Shown: positions 1 through 10,680, counted from the first letter of the stretch. The stretch is 23,141 nucleotides of DNA from Stagonosporopsis chrysanthemi (GCA_022560025.1 JAFISE010000318.1:1-23141); one strand, 5' to 3'. Translations and numbers: made by a program. Notes: generated by a model from the sequence alone, not told the origin.

Positions 1-72
1 GGATGATCCACTTCGGCGAGTGTGGTTGTTTTGTGCTGCGGCGCGCGCCGGGTTGTTCTTGCTGTGCGTGGT

Positions 73-73
<1 letters not shown>
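1..73. other. Short unplaced stretch left of a poly-G run
   Basis: These bases are G/T and G/C rich and are cut off from the rest by the poly-G run. The only open frame crosses the run and reads it as poly-Gly, so I do not accept it as a gene. It may be a mis-joined read end. No function can be assigned. Confidence 0.4.

Positions 74-111
<38 letters not shown>
74..111. repeat. Poly-G run of 38 bases
   Basis: An uninterrupted run of 38 G lies close to the left edge of the window. A second run of 98 G closes the right edge. Long pure G runs at contig edges are typical of no-signal cycles in two-colour sequencing carried into assembly. A true homopolymer cannot be excluded from sequence alone. 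Confidence 0.9.
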
Positions 112-145
112 CTCGAAAGCTATCAAGCACTGTAGCCGAGAGATT

Positions 146-361
146 TCAGAAGCATGACGATTCCTTGTACTCGCTGTGTAGCCGGGAGTGAGTCAACAGT
201 ACACTGATGATGGGGGCATTCTCCAGCACCACTACTGTCTGGGAACCGCCGATCTTGTGGATACTGTGAATTACGACTTCCTGCATCAAGTAGCCGTGGA
301 TGTGATCTCGTATTTCGCGTGGTAGGGTGAGAACATGGAGCTGAGAAGATGTGGCGGCCAT
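146..361 (-). pseudogene. Truncated F-box-like (LPREIR) family fragment
   Basis: The 71-residue frame starts at 361 and carries the N-terminal signature LPREIRDHIHGYL about ten residues from its Met, followed by KIGGSQ and then LLTHSRLHSEYKES. The same blocks, in the same order and spacing, occur in the full-length paralogues at 10945-11784 and 15061-15969. Those proteins run another 200 or more residues, but here the frame stops right after the YKES block, and a poly-G run follows 35 bases further on. I saw no continuation in the other frames before the G run. The family is F-box-like, and F-box proteins often act as substrate adaptors of ubiquitin ligases. That role is family knowledge and is not shown here. 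The fragment could be a pseudogene, a first exon, or a gene cut by a bad assembly join. Confidence 0.55.
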
Positions 362-1174
362 ATTGTATTGCTAGTGTCGATGGTCTTGAGGAGTGGTGTT
401 GTTGAATACTCGGTGGAATGGTGAGTTCCGGTTGGAAGTTTGGGGAAACTACTTTTTATCCTTCAGTGAAAGAGTGTTCATATGTGGATACAGAATATGA
501 CGAAATTGTTAGTGAACGCAAACCAGACAGGCTCTTTGCTAGTGAAGACAAGGCAATACTTTCAACTTTCACTGCGAGCATGTCCTCAGATCAAATGAAA
601 ACCTAACCCCAAACATCTGGTCCTATTCGAAGTACTTTAGCAGAAGGTATGGTGAGAAAGGCCCTGCGGTACTCTGACTCGTTTCGTGAGTGAGCGAGCA
701 TAACGTCATTACATATTGGGCCGTGAGCCTGATGAGCCTGAACGAACCTCTAACATTATCAACCACAGTTGAATATTCAAATCGAAGCAGTCGCAGATTA
801 GCTCTCGGATCTCTCGGGGACTGGTGAAGTGACAATTTTATCCGGCGTCCGACGCCATGTTGTAAACGCTCTACGGCAGTACCAATTGAGAGATCAAGCA
901 AGACTATCACATGGCAGTGAGAAAGCCGTAGGTATTCATAACCAAGACGCAGAACAATTTCATCAGGACAAGAAAGGTGCAGCTATGGAAGTAGGAAAGT
1001 GATGGAAAACAACCGAATGCAGCCAACTGGTCTGTAGGGTTTCAAGCCAAAGTTCAAATGCACCAAGTGACCACAGACCATGAGAGCGCGTGAATTCAAT
1101 ACGCACACGATCGCATCAGCACGAAGAAGTTACCCAGAGAGGGTTAGGTAAACTGAACGTGTCATTCTTCAAGC
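362..1174. other. Intergenic, no supported gene
   Basis: Short frames exist on both strands, such as 418-606 plus and 623-910 minus. Their translations lack recognisable motifs and have no splice or promoter support. I see no RNA gene or repeat here. Confidence 0.5.
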
Positions 1175-1541
1175 TCACTTCGTCCTGCTGGATTTTGGTG
1201 ATGGTCCGAACAGGCTACAACCACTTCTCATCCTCTTCACGAACCGCAGATAGGCCTCTAGCGCTTCGACATGAGACGGGTACGTTTTGTCCTTGTTCAT
1301 CCATAGCTTGAGATATTTGCCGTCGCTCTGACCTCTAAGGGCACAGTAGTACTTGCCTTCATGTTCGGAGGACCGGCGAAGAACGACTTCGAGTTTTCTG
1401 CCATTGAGGCCTGTGACGCTGCTCGCTTGTCCTGATAATTGTCAATTGCGAACAGAACGGCAAGACAAGCAGCCTACGTAAACATTCAGCTTTTAGCTGC
1501 GCAATCCTATCAAGGTCGTCGATCGACTCAGTATCGCTCAT
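1175..1541 (-). CDS. Probable small two-exon gene, unknown function
   Basis: Translation starts at the ATG at 1541 (MSDTESIDDLDRIAQLKAE). Splicing then leads into an open stretch reading NGRKLEVVLRR, HEGKYYCALRG, KYLKLWMNKDKTYPSHVEAL and EAYLRFVKRM, ending in TGA at 1175-1177. Two splice choices keep the frame. Intron 1477-1432 (46 nt, GTAGGC...TCAG) gives 106 residues; intron 1483-1411 (73 nt, GTTTAC...ACAG) gives 97. A TTGAC branch-like site lies upstream of both acceptors. An in-frame TGA sits shortly upstream of the ATG, so the start is well bounded. The composition is balanced and protein-like, unlike the Arg/Ser-rich shadow frames around it. The acidic N-terminus followed by a basic, aromatic domain suggests a small soluble protein. 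I do not recognise a family. Confidence 0.45.
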
Positions 1542-2338
1542 TATCGTCAATGAGGTCGCTGTCTTTCAGATGCGATCGTGGGAACAAAATCGATGGTTGC
1601 AGACTGGGGCTCTGGGATTGGCGCAAGGGGTGTTACGCCGGGGCAGCAGTCGAGAGAGGTCGGATGAAAAAGCTTCAGTTTCAACTTACAGCACCGTTGT
1701 ACTTACAGTGACAACCTGTTCGCAGCAGTTCGAGAGCTTCAAACGCCCAAATACGGACCATCGTCGGGTAGTAAGACTCAGAAGCAATGAGGATCGACCG
1801 TTGAGCCACCGTGCGCGATCCAAAAGCCGGGATCAGGGGTGTGGGGAAGACGAATCTACTTCATATACCGTCATAGTGGATTTCTCGAAAATTTCATGGC
1901 TGTCGATAACACTGAGAGTCTGCGGGAAAAGGGGGTTGCTGGGCCGCAGGCTTGGGCTGCAAATGCATATGACAATTGTGCCAGTACCAATTCTCCATTG
2001 CAGACCATGGTCAATCTGGCGCTGCAGATTCCTGAGGTTCAATTTCTTTTGTCATTTTCGAATCATTAGGAGACCGTCGAAGGTGCATCTCACGCGTGCA
2101 TACTGCTTGGTGTTAGATGCAGATGCAGGATGTGTGGAGGCGTGAATGGAACGTGAGCATGACGCGTGTCTCCACGCTAGCAGTAGCGAGTTCCACTTTA
2201 TTGCTTTCTCGATAAAGCATGAGTAGGTGAACGCTTGTGGTATCCTCTGATTGTATGTACAATCCTCCTGCAGGTTGAGATCTATTTAAATACTATGTAA
2301 ATCGAATTGAAGTACTCCATAAGTGCTGCAGCGATACT
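1542..2338. other. Intergenic, weak ORFs only
   Basis: The longest frame (1570-2145, plus, 191 codons) is Arg/Ser/Cys rich and resembles no family. A plus frame with an ATG at 1896 and a stop at 2069 has a more natural composition (AVDNTESLREKGVAG) but lacks splice or promoter support. Nothing else is recognised. Confidence 0.45.
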
Positions 2339-3811
2339 CTATGCTGCGATGCTGACCGGCTTGATGCCGACCTCTGTGAGTTTGGTTGCCTCCGGCTCCT
2401 TGATCTCTACTTCGACAGGATCAACAGTATCTGTAAGACCCATGTACTTCAGACTTGCGGACCAGCCCAAGTCTTCTCCAAAGTAATTTTGCATCACCTC
2501 CACACCATACTTGATTCCATTCTTAGGATCGTATGTCAGACACTGCTTGCCAACCGCAATTCCAATAACGGCGTCCCATGATGGAAGTTCAGTATATCCA
2601 TGGCGATCTGACTCTGGTGCGGTCTTGGGGAGCTCAGAATTCAGAATGGAGGAGTAGATGTTTGTCGCAGCCGCTTGACCCATGACCGTCGCGCTCCCAG
2701 CACGCTTGATACCTGTCCATTGGATGACATCGCCAACGCCGAAGTGATATGAGGAGTTAGGGATGGTGTCTTTGAAGACAAGGTTGTTGCTGACTATGAT
2801 CTCCTTGTCTTCGTTCAAGCAGGCATCAGGGAGAATGTGTGTCGTGGGCTCGCCCTTTCTTGTCGAGTCTATGACGAAGTCTGCTGTGATCTTCTCGCCG
2901 TTTGCCAGAGTCACCTCGAACTTGCCGTTTGATAGCTCATCGATCTTAGCCCGGTTACCAAGAATAACATCAACGCCCTCCTCCTTGAGCATGGTGCCTA
3001 CACGCTCCTTGAGCTCTGAAGGTAGCGGCTCTGATGACAGGACTTGGTCTCGAGAGTGTACAAGTGTGACCCCAATCTTGGGGTAATACTTCTTGATTTC
3101 ACCCGCAAATTCGATGCCAACAGCGCCAGCGCCAATGACAACTACTCGTCGTCCTTCATGCTTCGACTGATCACCGCCTGTGATCTTCTCGATGAACCTC
3201 TTTCCATCAGTCAGGTACTCTTCATAGCTACCAGACTTCGGTACTGCGGGCCAATGCCGCTTCAACCCCGTGGCAACCACAAGGTAATCATACGCTTGCT
3301 GCTGAGTCTTACCGCTACGGTCAGACCATTGCGCAATCTTAGCCTCGGGGTCGATGCTCTTGACCGAGCCATGCTTGAAGGTCAGGTTTGGCTGCTTCAA
3401 TTCGTTCAGGTGCGAGAAGCGCTTCCACATGTGAGTTGTGTACTTTGGTGCCACATGGGCAAGCGGAGCTCCCACCGAGTGGACTACAGATTACCCCTGT
3501 CAGTACAAGTTGTGCCGCTGGAAAAACTCAAGGACAACGACTTGTCGAAGCCTCGGTTAGTGGGGCTAAGAAATCCATGACGCACAGTATCCATCGCGTT
3601 CGTCAATAACAGTGACTTCCACGCCTCGCCTGCTCTTTGCTCCTTTGAAATCTGGTCCTGGGTAGATGGGTTGCCTTGCCTTGCCGTTGGACAGCTCGAG
3701 AAGGTTAACGATGGCTGCAATGCCGCCATAGGCACAGCCAACAACGAGAATACGGTGAGGTGTGGATAGCGACATGCCACCAAGAGTATCTGTAAGGTTT
3801 GGCATCCTCAT
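2339..3811 (-). CDS. AIF/AMID-like FAD/NAD(P)-dependent oxidoreductase
   Basis: Two exons, 3811-3586 and 3483-2339, are joined across a 102-nt intron (GTGCGT...CTGTAG) and give 456 residues. The junction restores DERDGYFHSVGAPLAH, a typical family segment. The first dinucleotide-binding fold is at residues 21-31 (ILVVGCAYGGI). A YLVVATG strand lies at 142-148, the NAD(P)-binding second Rossmann fold at 189-198 (VVVIGAGAVG), and the FAD-contacting GVGD near 324-327. This is the architecture of pyridine nucleotide-disulphide oxidoreductases of the AIF2/AMID/FSP1 and NDH-2-like type, which pass electrons from NAD(P)H through FAD, often to quinones. No clear mitochondrial presequence or membrane segment is visible, so location is open. 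Met-13 is an alternative start. It is transcribed away from the NmrA-like gene across 1.7 kb. Confidence 0.85.
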
Positions 3812-5534
3812 TGCAGAAACAAATGAATATAGATCTTGAGAGGTAATGAGAAGGATGGGAGGAGATGGAGAACAGATGATCAGATTAGATAGAGTGGATT
3901 CTCTCGGCGTTTTATCGCGCGACGCAGCTCAGACCGCTTTCCACCGGTATCGGTAACGGGTTGCTCGGAGCGCTCAGTCCACAAATCGTGATTCGGCCAC
4001 TCTGGCATCGCTCTGGCACCCACATCGCTGTTTGACGATACGGGTTGCTGGACTGGTGATGCGATTGGCGCAAGTTATCAGATCCGCTGCAGAATTTTTA
4101 TCAGATGTCACTAGCGCTCTTGGCCGCGCACCGCAACAAGGGCCCTGGCAGCTCAGCTCGGCCTCCACACGACCATCACGATTCATTCGCCAAGGAGTCA
4201 TGCATTAATTGGCCGCAACCTTCTTTGGTCTTGTTCGTCTGCAAGGGCGGAGCTTGGTTCCGCACATGCATCTGTTGACTTGGAGCCTGCTCCTTTGCTT
4301 GGACTTAAAGTGCTTTTGTATACGTTGCGGTCCCGCCATCAACAAAGAATAAGCAGAAACACAGCCATAGCTCAGGCTCAAGTCGGTTTGTGTACGAGAT
4401 TCTTTCACTTGCATCAATTCTCATTTATGACCAGATCTGAGAACAAGACGAGACTATCCGCAAACGTTCAACCTGAAACCATAGAAGCTGCAGTCACAAC
4501 AGACGCAGCAATCTTTCGTTGGGCCTGGATTAGGATGACGTAAGTTATCTTTGGGATTCGGGGTCTCTATACCGATTGCCTACATAACAGTGAGCAACAC
4601 TATAACAAAGGTTGTAAATAGGTTTGTGCACTATTCTTAACAGATGCATGTAAGGAATTGCTCTACTTTTCGTTTTGTGCATGTGTTATTGTCAACTGCT
4701 TTTTGAACCTCGAATCTTATAGGGAACTTAAATCATCTAACATATGTCTAACGAAATATTGCTGCACCTGTTGGTCATAGAAGCTGAAGTCATAAAAGCT
4801 GTGTAGCAGAATTATGGTTTCAGGATCTAGATCGCAGCGGAGACCACAGGTTGAACCGACATCTCTGTGCTGTTACTACACAACTCCAAGCGTTTACAGT
4901 ATGAGCCATCTTAGTAGGGAGTTTGAGTTTATGCGGAGAGCTTGTCCATATGATCAATAGTGTCAGGTCACTGATCCCATAAAAGATTCTGATGGGTTAC
5001 TTGTATATAGAGGGAGAACCGGAGAATGTATCACCCAGCTTCAAGAGCATGTGGGCACTTGGCCACGTGATCGTGCAATTGGCTGGCGCTTTGTGACCAG
5101 ATCGCCCACCAGTGAGCAGCTCGTGGTATTTGGGAAGATTTGGTCGCTTCAGGATTATTAATTACGCTCCGCAGCCAAATGTATGCTGGCCAACACTGCT
5201 CTTGATTCGTGCAGGGCGAGAATGCAGAAGACGCTTGCAGATCTACTCAGCGAAACTCCGCTGCACATCCTGCACCTTTTTGATAGCATTGCTACTTCCC
5301 GACGTATTAACGCTATAGCAGCCTATTTAAATGCACCGTCCGGCGCGATAAATCCACTTTCGCAATGCTCCCACTCAGCCACTTACGCATCGATGTTGCA
5401 CTCACTGTTGCAGCGGCCGCATAACGAGCCGCACAAGCCACGGTAGCAGACTTACATACATAAAGCGAGGGCTGTGGGAAACAGTTTTCTGTTCAGTTCA
5501 ACATCTCTTTTCACCTTTTCCACTCAAGATCACT
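3812..5534. other. 1.7 kb divergent intergenic region, promoter-like
   Basis: This separates the minus-strand oxidoreductase from the plus-strand NmrA-like gene, so it should hold both promoters. TATA-like sequences on the plus strand occur near 5003 (TATATAGAGGG), 5322 (TATTTAAA) and 5458 (CATAAAG); the last sits about 75 bases before the NmrA-like ATG and is the best candidate for it. A short plus frame ending near 5446 contains a plausible stretch (MQKTLADLLSETPLHILHLF) but has no other support. A short phrase, CATAGAAGCTG followed by AGTCA, occurs near 4479 and again near 4775. No gene is supported. Confidence 0.5.
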
Positions 5535-6501
5535 ATGTCTCCAAAACTCGTCACCGTCGTTGGCGCAACAGGCGCGCAAGGTTCCTCTGTACTCCGCAGT
5601 CTGGCTGCCAACACCTCGAGGGCTCTCGCTTTACGCGGCACGATCCGCAACACCTCAAGCAACTCGGCAAGGTCTATCTCCACTCTAGGTGTTGAGATTG
5701 CGAAGGCCGATGGATGGGACAAACAATCCATGGTTGCGGCCTTCAAAGGCTCATGGGGTGCCTTGGTGAACACCAACAGTGACGAATCTGTCTACGAAGA
5801 CCCTGAGTTCACGAAGACTGATATTGACCTTGGAAAGCTGATTGTAGACGCGGCTGTAGAAGCTGGCGTGGGGGTATTCGTGTATAGTGCGTTGAGCAGC
5901 GCCAATGAAATCACCGGAGGCAAGGTCCCGATCGAGGCGTTCGATGGTGAGTGCACTTCGTCCACATCGATACCTAAACTGACTGTTGCAGACAAACATG
6001 CCATCGCCGAGTACGCCAAATCGATTGGAGCTTTCAAGAGCGTTATCCTTGTAAGCCCGGGCCACTATCTTGAGAACTTTAGCAACGGGGACCTTGCGTC
6101 TTTCTTCGGTGGCTTTCCATACATCCTGTCTGAAGATGGCACGCTCGTCTTTCGCTCACCAAAATGGGTCGGAGAAGAAGATGTCCTATTTATTGCCATC
6201 ACGGATGACTACGATGATATCGTGCAGGGCACACTTCTGGATCTGGAGAGATGGAATGGGAAATTGGTGCAAGGCGTGAGCAGTATCGCATCATTTACAG
6301 ACGCTGTACAGGATTTTGAGCGAGGTTCGTCTTCACCTCCCGCCGTGTCTTCCACTCGCTGACACAAGATATGTCACAGACAAGAGAGCCCGCTTCAAGG
6401 AGATCCCCAATTGGCGCGACTTTGATGATCTTGGCATCCGGGCTCTGGAAACAGGCAAGCTGATGTTCGGCTTATGTCGGGAATCTGGTGGGCTTTACTA
6501 G
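5535..6501 (+). CDS. NmrA-like Rossmann-fold protein, three exons
   Basis: Exons 5535-5946, 5992-6324 and 6380-6501 give 288 residues. Intron 1 is 45 nt (GTGAGT, CTGAC, GCAG) and intron 2 is 55 nt (GTTCGT, CTGAC, ACAG). Residues 4-16 contain the NAD(P)-binding glycine motif (VVGATGAQG), followed by strand-helix repeats, FVYSALSSANE and SPGHYLENF, as in NmrA-like atypical short-chain dehydrogenases. These often act as redox-sensing regulators or isoflavone-reductase-like enzymes, usually without the YxxxK catalytic pair; I see none at the canonical place. The frame stops at TAG (6499-6501) after ESGGLY, but the same frame continues for 43 family-like codons to 6633. The gene may therefore be truncated, read through, or spliced there. 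Intron 1 is a multiple of three and stop-free, so naive ORF calling would keep it. Confidence 0.85.
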
Positions 6502-6633
6502 AGTGAGAAGACTGAAAAGAACACAGAAGTGGGGCTGAAGAGGAAAGCGGCTGAAGCCCAGGGCAAGACCGGTCGTGAGACTGAGCTCCTGACGCTCGAG
6601 GCGATCTTCGAGAGGGAGTTTGCGGGCAAGTAG
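6502..6633 (+). pseudogene. In-frame C-terminal continuation of the NmrA-like gene after TAG
   Basis: Directly after the TAG, the same frame reads SEKTEKNTEVGLKRKAAEAQ and then LLTLEAIFEREFAGK before a second TAG at 6631-6633. NmrA-like proteins usually end with such a lysine-rich helix followed by an acidic, aromatic FEREF-like tail, so this looks like the true ancestral C-terminus. A 39-nt intron (6488-6526, GTGGGC...CACAG) would skip the stop and keep the frame. It is shorter than every other intron inferred in this window. Confidence 0.6.
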
Positions 6634-7047
6634 TTGTGCAGCGATATTTTTTAATCTTCTCTGTGAGGAGATGTAGTGTTGCTTTCAGTGTTTAGGTGGA
6701 GTCTATCAACCGGTTAGATACAGTAATGTCTGGTCTGCGAGCTTAAAACCAAGACCTGAAATCAGGCACGAATCTTAGTTGATCTGTGATCCGGGAGATT
6801 GTATTGCATGCCATATGGGTGTCGGAGCGCTGTTGTCGCCCATCCACGCGATTTCTCTGCTGGTGTAACGTTCGCGTTCTCAATTATGAGATCTGTGGTG
6901 TCTTTCGTGAAAAGAGGCTGTTAGGTTTTTTGACAGTCCAAACAATGCACGTTGATCATAGTCCACCGCTTAGGCCCACTCGACGGCAGACCAAATGCTG
7001 AAGAACATCGTCCAATGTGGTACTGCTGACATTCGCAAGCGTTTATC
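6634..7047. other. Intergenic between convergent genes
   Basis: This lies between the 3' ends of the NmrA-like gene (plus) and the Clr5-ankyrin gene (minus), so it should contain both 3' untranslated regions. I see no gene, repeat or RNA in it. Confidence 0.5.
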
Positions 7048-9648
7048 TCAGGTGCTCGGTGCGAACAAAAAGTCCTGGCACCCAACTCGCTTTGTCATTT
7101 TGTTTCTTGCTTCTTTGCAGAAACGTCGCGCGCATACAACGCTATCACACCCTGCAGTGTGCGCATGCTCGGTATCGTGTTTTTGCAGCTCATTTTCTGT
7201 GAGTAATCGACCATCGGCGCATACGGGACACTTGAACTGAACTACACCGGCGACAGCAGCTGCAAGACCGCCCTTGCTGGATTCTGGATTAAGCCAACGA
7301 AGCTGTGTCGTATCGCCAATGAAAGCGTCGTTGCTAACGTCCGAGTCGTTCGACGGCCTGGATGTTGTTGGAAACCTGGCCATAGCAGATGAGCCTTGAG
7401 TGTTCAATTGGAATGGAGAGTAGGCAGTGATTTCACTAGTCGATACAGAATCGTTTCTCGGGGTCGATTGAGGAGTGGCACTCTGAGATTTAATTCCGGT
7501 AGTCGTTGGCTGTTTTGGCGTCGCGGCGGTGCGAAACTTGGAGATATCGATTTGGGGAAAGTCAAGCAAGGCAAGAACGAGACCTTGGTCGAATTGGTAG
7601 TCAGGCAGACTAGCCTTTTTCCGGAGACACAGGGTGAGTATGATGTTCCATCTGTGTGTCTCAGATACTTTGTTCGACGAGGCTGCCTCTGTGACGTTGG
7701 TCAAGAGTCGGTCGCTAATGGTTGCAAGATATGCACGTTGGAATGCTGGCTGAACATCAATCGGAACCATTTCGTGCATCGAAAGTTGAAAGTCGTCCTC
7801 GGGTTTGGTGGATGCCATTACCTGTTGGTAAGTAGGGTCTTCAGGAATTGGAAATAGACCCGCTTCCCATCTGTAGGTTCTCCCGTCCTTGGTCACGGTG
7901 GAATGTCCTCGCATCTTTTCAAGCATAGCCTGAAGAACTTCGGTACGCACTGGCTCCGCCAGCGTACGTGCAGCAACCATATATGGCCGAACCCCATCAG
8001 CATCCTCATGTTCCGGATCTGCGCCACCGTCGAGCAGCTTCTGCGACATGGCCAAGACGTCTGCAGCCGAGGCCTGCTCAATGCATTTTCTCAGCGGCGA
8101 CATTCCCAAAGTGTCGATGGCATTTGGATCGACGCCGCGACTGAGCAGAGCCTCGATATCTCCAAGTGCTTCAGCACAATGCCTCCTCGCATCTGGGCAA
8201 TGCCTGATGACTTCATGAAGCATTAATGCACCGCTGGTAGGCGCTTCTTGATCATAATTTTGCACGACGTGTCGCGATATGCATGGGGGAGAGTGCCATA
8301 TAACCTGGTGAATGAATGTATTGCACGACCCGGCTGCGCATGGACTGCTGGTGAACTTGGTCGACAGATCAGCGCCATGCTTCACAAACAACCCCAAGCA
8401 GTCCATCTCTGCCCAGCTGAGCTTGAAGTTCCAATGCCCATCGTTCTTCCAAGGCTCGATGAACTTTTCGAAAGCAGATGCAGTGGATCCTTCGGGAGGC
8501 GAAACATGAATATTTGCACCAGCCTGTAATAATAGTTTCAGGTTCTCATTGCACTTGGACCGAATGGTCTCGTCGCTGTACTCGCTGAACCGGCGCTCCA
8601 GGCATAGTTGTAGAGCTGTGTGCAGCCCCGGGCTGGTAGGCGAGGGTCCAACGTCGTCCACTCTGGCACCACGCTTGAGCAGTATACCAACAATCTCTGG
8701 TCCAGTCCAGAATACGGCTTGCAGTAACGGGCTCCAGCGTTTATCAGGAAGACCATTGACGTCTGACCGACCGGGAATAAGCAGTGCCTGTACTGTGTAA
8801 TGTCGACCATTTTTTATGGCGTTGTGCAAAGACAGATCTGTTCCCAATGGATGCGTCGAGCCTTTGGCCCCATATGAGAGAAGCACCCATATGACAGGTC
8901 CATTTGGCATCGCGCTTGCGATGTCTAGTAGTGTTTGACGGGGATGCTGCATGATGACCATCTGACTTAAGGCCGGGTGGTTGGCGAATCGGCTGTGGGG
9001 TAGATCAAAAGGTAGTCCGATGGGATCGTTAACTTCGTTCACATGGTCCATCAACAGCTTTTCCAGACTCTCACATTGATTGCTCAGGATGCACTCTAGC
9101 ATGTCCTGCACAGCGTCCGATGCGACGTGTGAATCCTGCATCCACGCTGGAATCTCCACAGAAGGTTGCAAGCTGGCTAAAATTAGTGGTTGAAGTGTGC
9201 AGATCGGCGAAGAATACTCACTTCGGAGTTTGGCCCAGCATACCCATAAATGTGGGTTGTGCATTCGCCAGATCTTTATTGCTCACGACCCGCCAGCCAC
9301 CGGGCGTTGTGTGCTGCTCGAGACTGTCCACCGACATCGGCTCTGCTGTCTCCGAAGGTGCTCTTGACTCGTCATCATCATCTGCATCACCAGATCTATC
9401 GGTACTGCGCCGCATGAGCCGCGGCTTGCGACTCTTGTGTCGCATGAGGCCCCATTCCTTGAGCTTCATGCGGTACGCTCGGGTTCTGCCGTGCGTAAGG
9501 ATATGCAAGGTCGAGTCTACTCAGCTGCTTACGAAGCCCTGAACTTGTGTTTCTGTTCCATCATCTTCTTGACCTCCTCCAGAGGCTTTTTTTGATTGAA
9601 AGAGAGCTCCTTGATTTCATCTTGAACTGCATCCCAGTCCTTTGTCAT
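7048..9648 (-). CDS. Clr5-domain, ankyrin-repeat, C2H2-like protein
   Basis: Three exons, 9648-9533, 9485-9222 and 9172-7048, are joined across introns of 47 nt (GTAAGC...GCAG) and 49 nt (GTGAGT...CCAG), giving 834 residues. Residues 1-55 form a Clr5 domain: W5, EIKEL, LEEVKKMM, KFRASTRAYRMKLKEWGLMR. An acidic, disordered linker follows (DADDDDES near 72-79). Ankyrin-type repeats run about 205-546, recognisable from LLSYGAKGSTH, LLKRGARVDD, LLQAGANIH, LFVKHGADLS, LLSRGVDPNAID and LLDGGADPEHED. The C-terminus has a C2H2-like finger (C775, C778, H792, H796) followed by further cysteines at 802, 807, 812 and 825. Clr5 is named from a fission yeast silencing factor; filamentous fungi have many Clr5-ankyrin proteins of unknown role. 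A chromatin or regulatory role is inference. Single-exon annotation would lose the diagnostic Clr5 domain. Confidence 0.85.
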
Positions 9649-9971
9649 GATTGGTCGGTTGTGCAATTCTCCCCACTAATCTTTGCCTCGACTACGGTAA
9701 GACACCGGTGCAGAAATGCTCGCTAATGCGATGTGAGGTTTGACAGATCGATAGGAACAGTGCAGGTTGAGTGCAGGCAAAAAGCTGGGAAATGCACAAG
9801 AGACAAGTCTGAGTGCAAGATTACGAAACAATTTTGCATTTTGAAAACGCTAACCGGAAAACGACTAGCTGAAATGACATCAACCACAACACCAGCATTC
9901 CCCGCGTTCGCTGCGCCTCCATAAACTTGTTGCGGTTGGAGAAAGTCTATAATCCACATCCACAGATCCTA
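9649..9971. other. Intergenic upstream of the Clr5-ankyrin gene
   Basis: This 323-base gap holds the promoter of the Clr5-ankyrin gene and the 3' end of the next minus-strand gene. A 63-codon plus frame at 9733-9924 has no motif or support. No clear TATA box or repeat is visible. Confidence 0.45.
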
Positions 9972-10592
9972 CTATCGTTCATACTCCGGCGACTGTGCAC
10001 CCTCCCTCACCTGCTCCGACCTTAAGCTCGGCTCGAGCCGGATCTCCCCCTCCACCTCCGCCAGCCTCTTCTCATCTGTGCCTACATTCCCACCACTCTG
10101 CTTCTCCTCCGCAATAACAACCTTCAATTCTTCCAGCTCCCCGATTAGCTTTCTCCACCGCTGCCCTTCTTCTTCCCAGAACAACAGGAAATTGATCAGC
10201 TTCTTCTGCGCGTGGCTAGTGATGCCTGGAACTTGGTTGGCGAAGTTCCGTGTGATCTTGTCTGTGTGGATGTAGGGCGGTCCCTGCTCCAGCACTCCGT
10301 TTTTGAGAAGCGCTTTGTGAATCGATGCTGAGATTTTGAGTTCGGAAGTAATGCCGGCGTGGGCAAACACTTGTGGAGAGAGCATGAGAGGGTCGGGCTC
10401 GTTCAGTTGATGCAAGAAAGCAAGGTCTTCTTCTTGGCTCGCTAGTATCGTGTCCTGAGGTGGGCCGGCGATGTTCGGCACCGCATTGGACATGAGCTTT
10501 GTGAAGCTGAACTTCGTCTTGCCCGCTTCTGTCTTGTACATTGCTGTGGTGGAGAGTGTGTTCGACAGTGAGAGAAGCTTAAGGTGGGCCAC
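9972..10592 (-). CDS. Hypothetical protein with C-terminal coiled coil, 206 aa
   Basis: The single open frame has balanced composition and is probably real, but I do not recognise a family. The N-terminus (FSFTKLMSNAVPNIAG) is basic and hydrophobic. The middle (residues about 55-125) is mixed, with LAFLHQLNEPDPLMLSP and NFANQVPGITSHAQK. The C-terminal third is charged and helical (WRKLIGELEELKVVIAEEK, then EKRLAEVEGEIRLE), consistent with a short coiled coil. Met-18 (MYKTEAGKTKF) at 10541 is an alternative start. A minus-strand TATAAA (10686-10681) and a pair of inverted CCAAT boxes (10735-10752) lie upstream and support the orientation. No introns are evident. The neighbours give no functional clue. 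Confidence 0.6.
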   Translation of the reverse strand: MAHLKLLSLSNTLSTTAMYKTEAGKTKFSFTKLMSNAVPNIAGPPQDTILASQEEDLAFLHQLNEPDPLMLSPQVFAHAGITSELKISASIHKALLKNGVLEQGPPYIHTDKITRNFANQVPGITSHAQKKLINFLLFWEEEGQRWRKLIGELEELKVVIAEEKQSGGNVGTDEKRLAEVEGEIRLEPSLRSEQVREGAQSPEYER

Positions 10593-10680
10593 AATGCTTG
10601 TCAGGTCTTGGTCATCTTATCTGTCTTTGTTTGTCGACCAGGACTTCCAAAAGCGTGAATACATCTGCAATAAGACGAGC

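Noticed and set aside
3..191. ORF across the left poly-G run
   Set aside because: It reads the 38 G as poly-Gly and has no other coding sign.
1570..2145. 191-codon plus-strand ORF
   Set aside because: Arg/Ser/Cys-rich composition, no motif, no splice or promoter support; likely chance.
2339..9648. Secondary-metabolite gene cluster around the oxidoreductase, NmrA-like and Clr5-ankyrin genes
   Set aside because: No synthase, transporter or pathway enzymes lie in the window; shared location alone is not enough.
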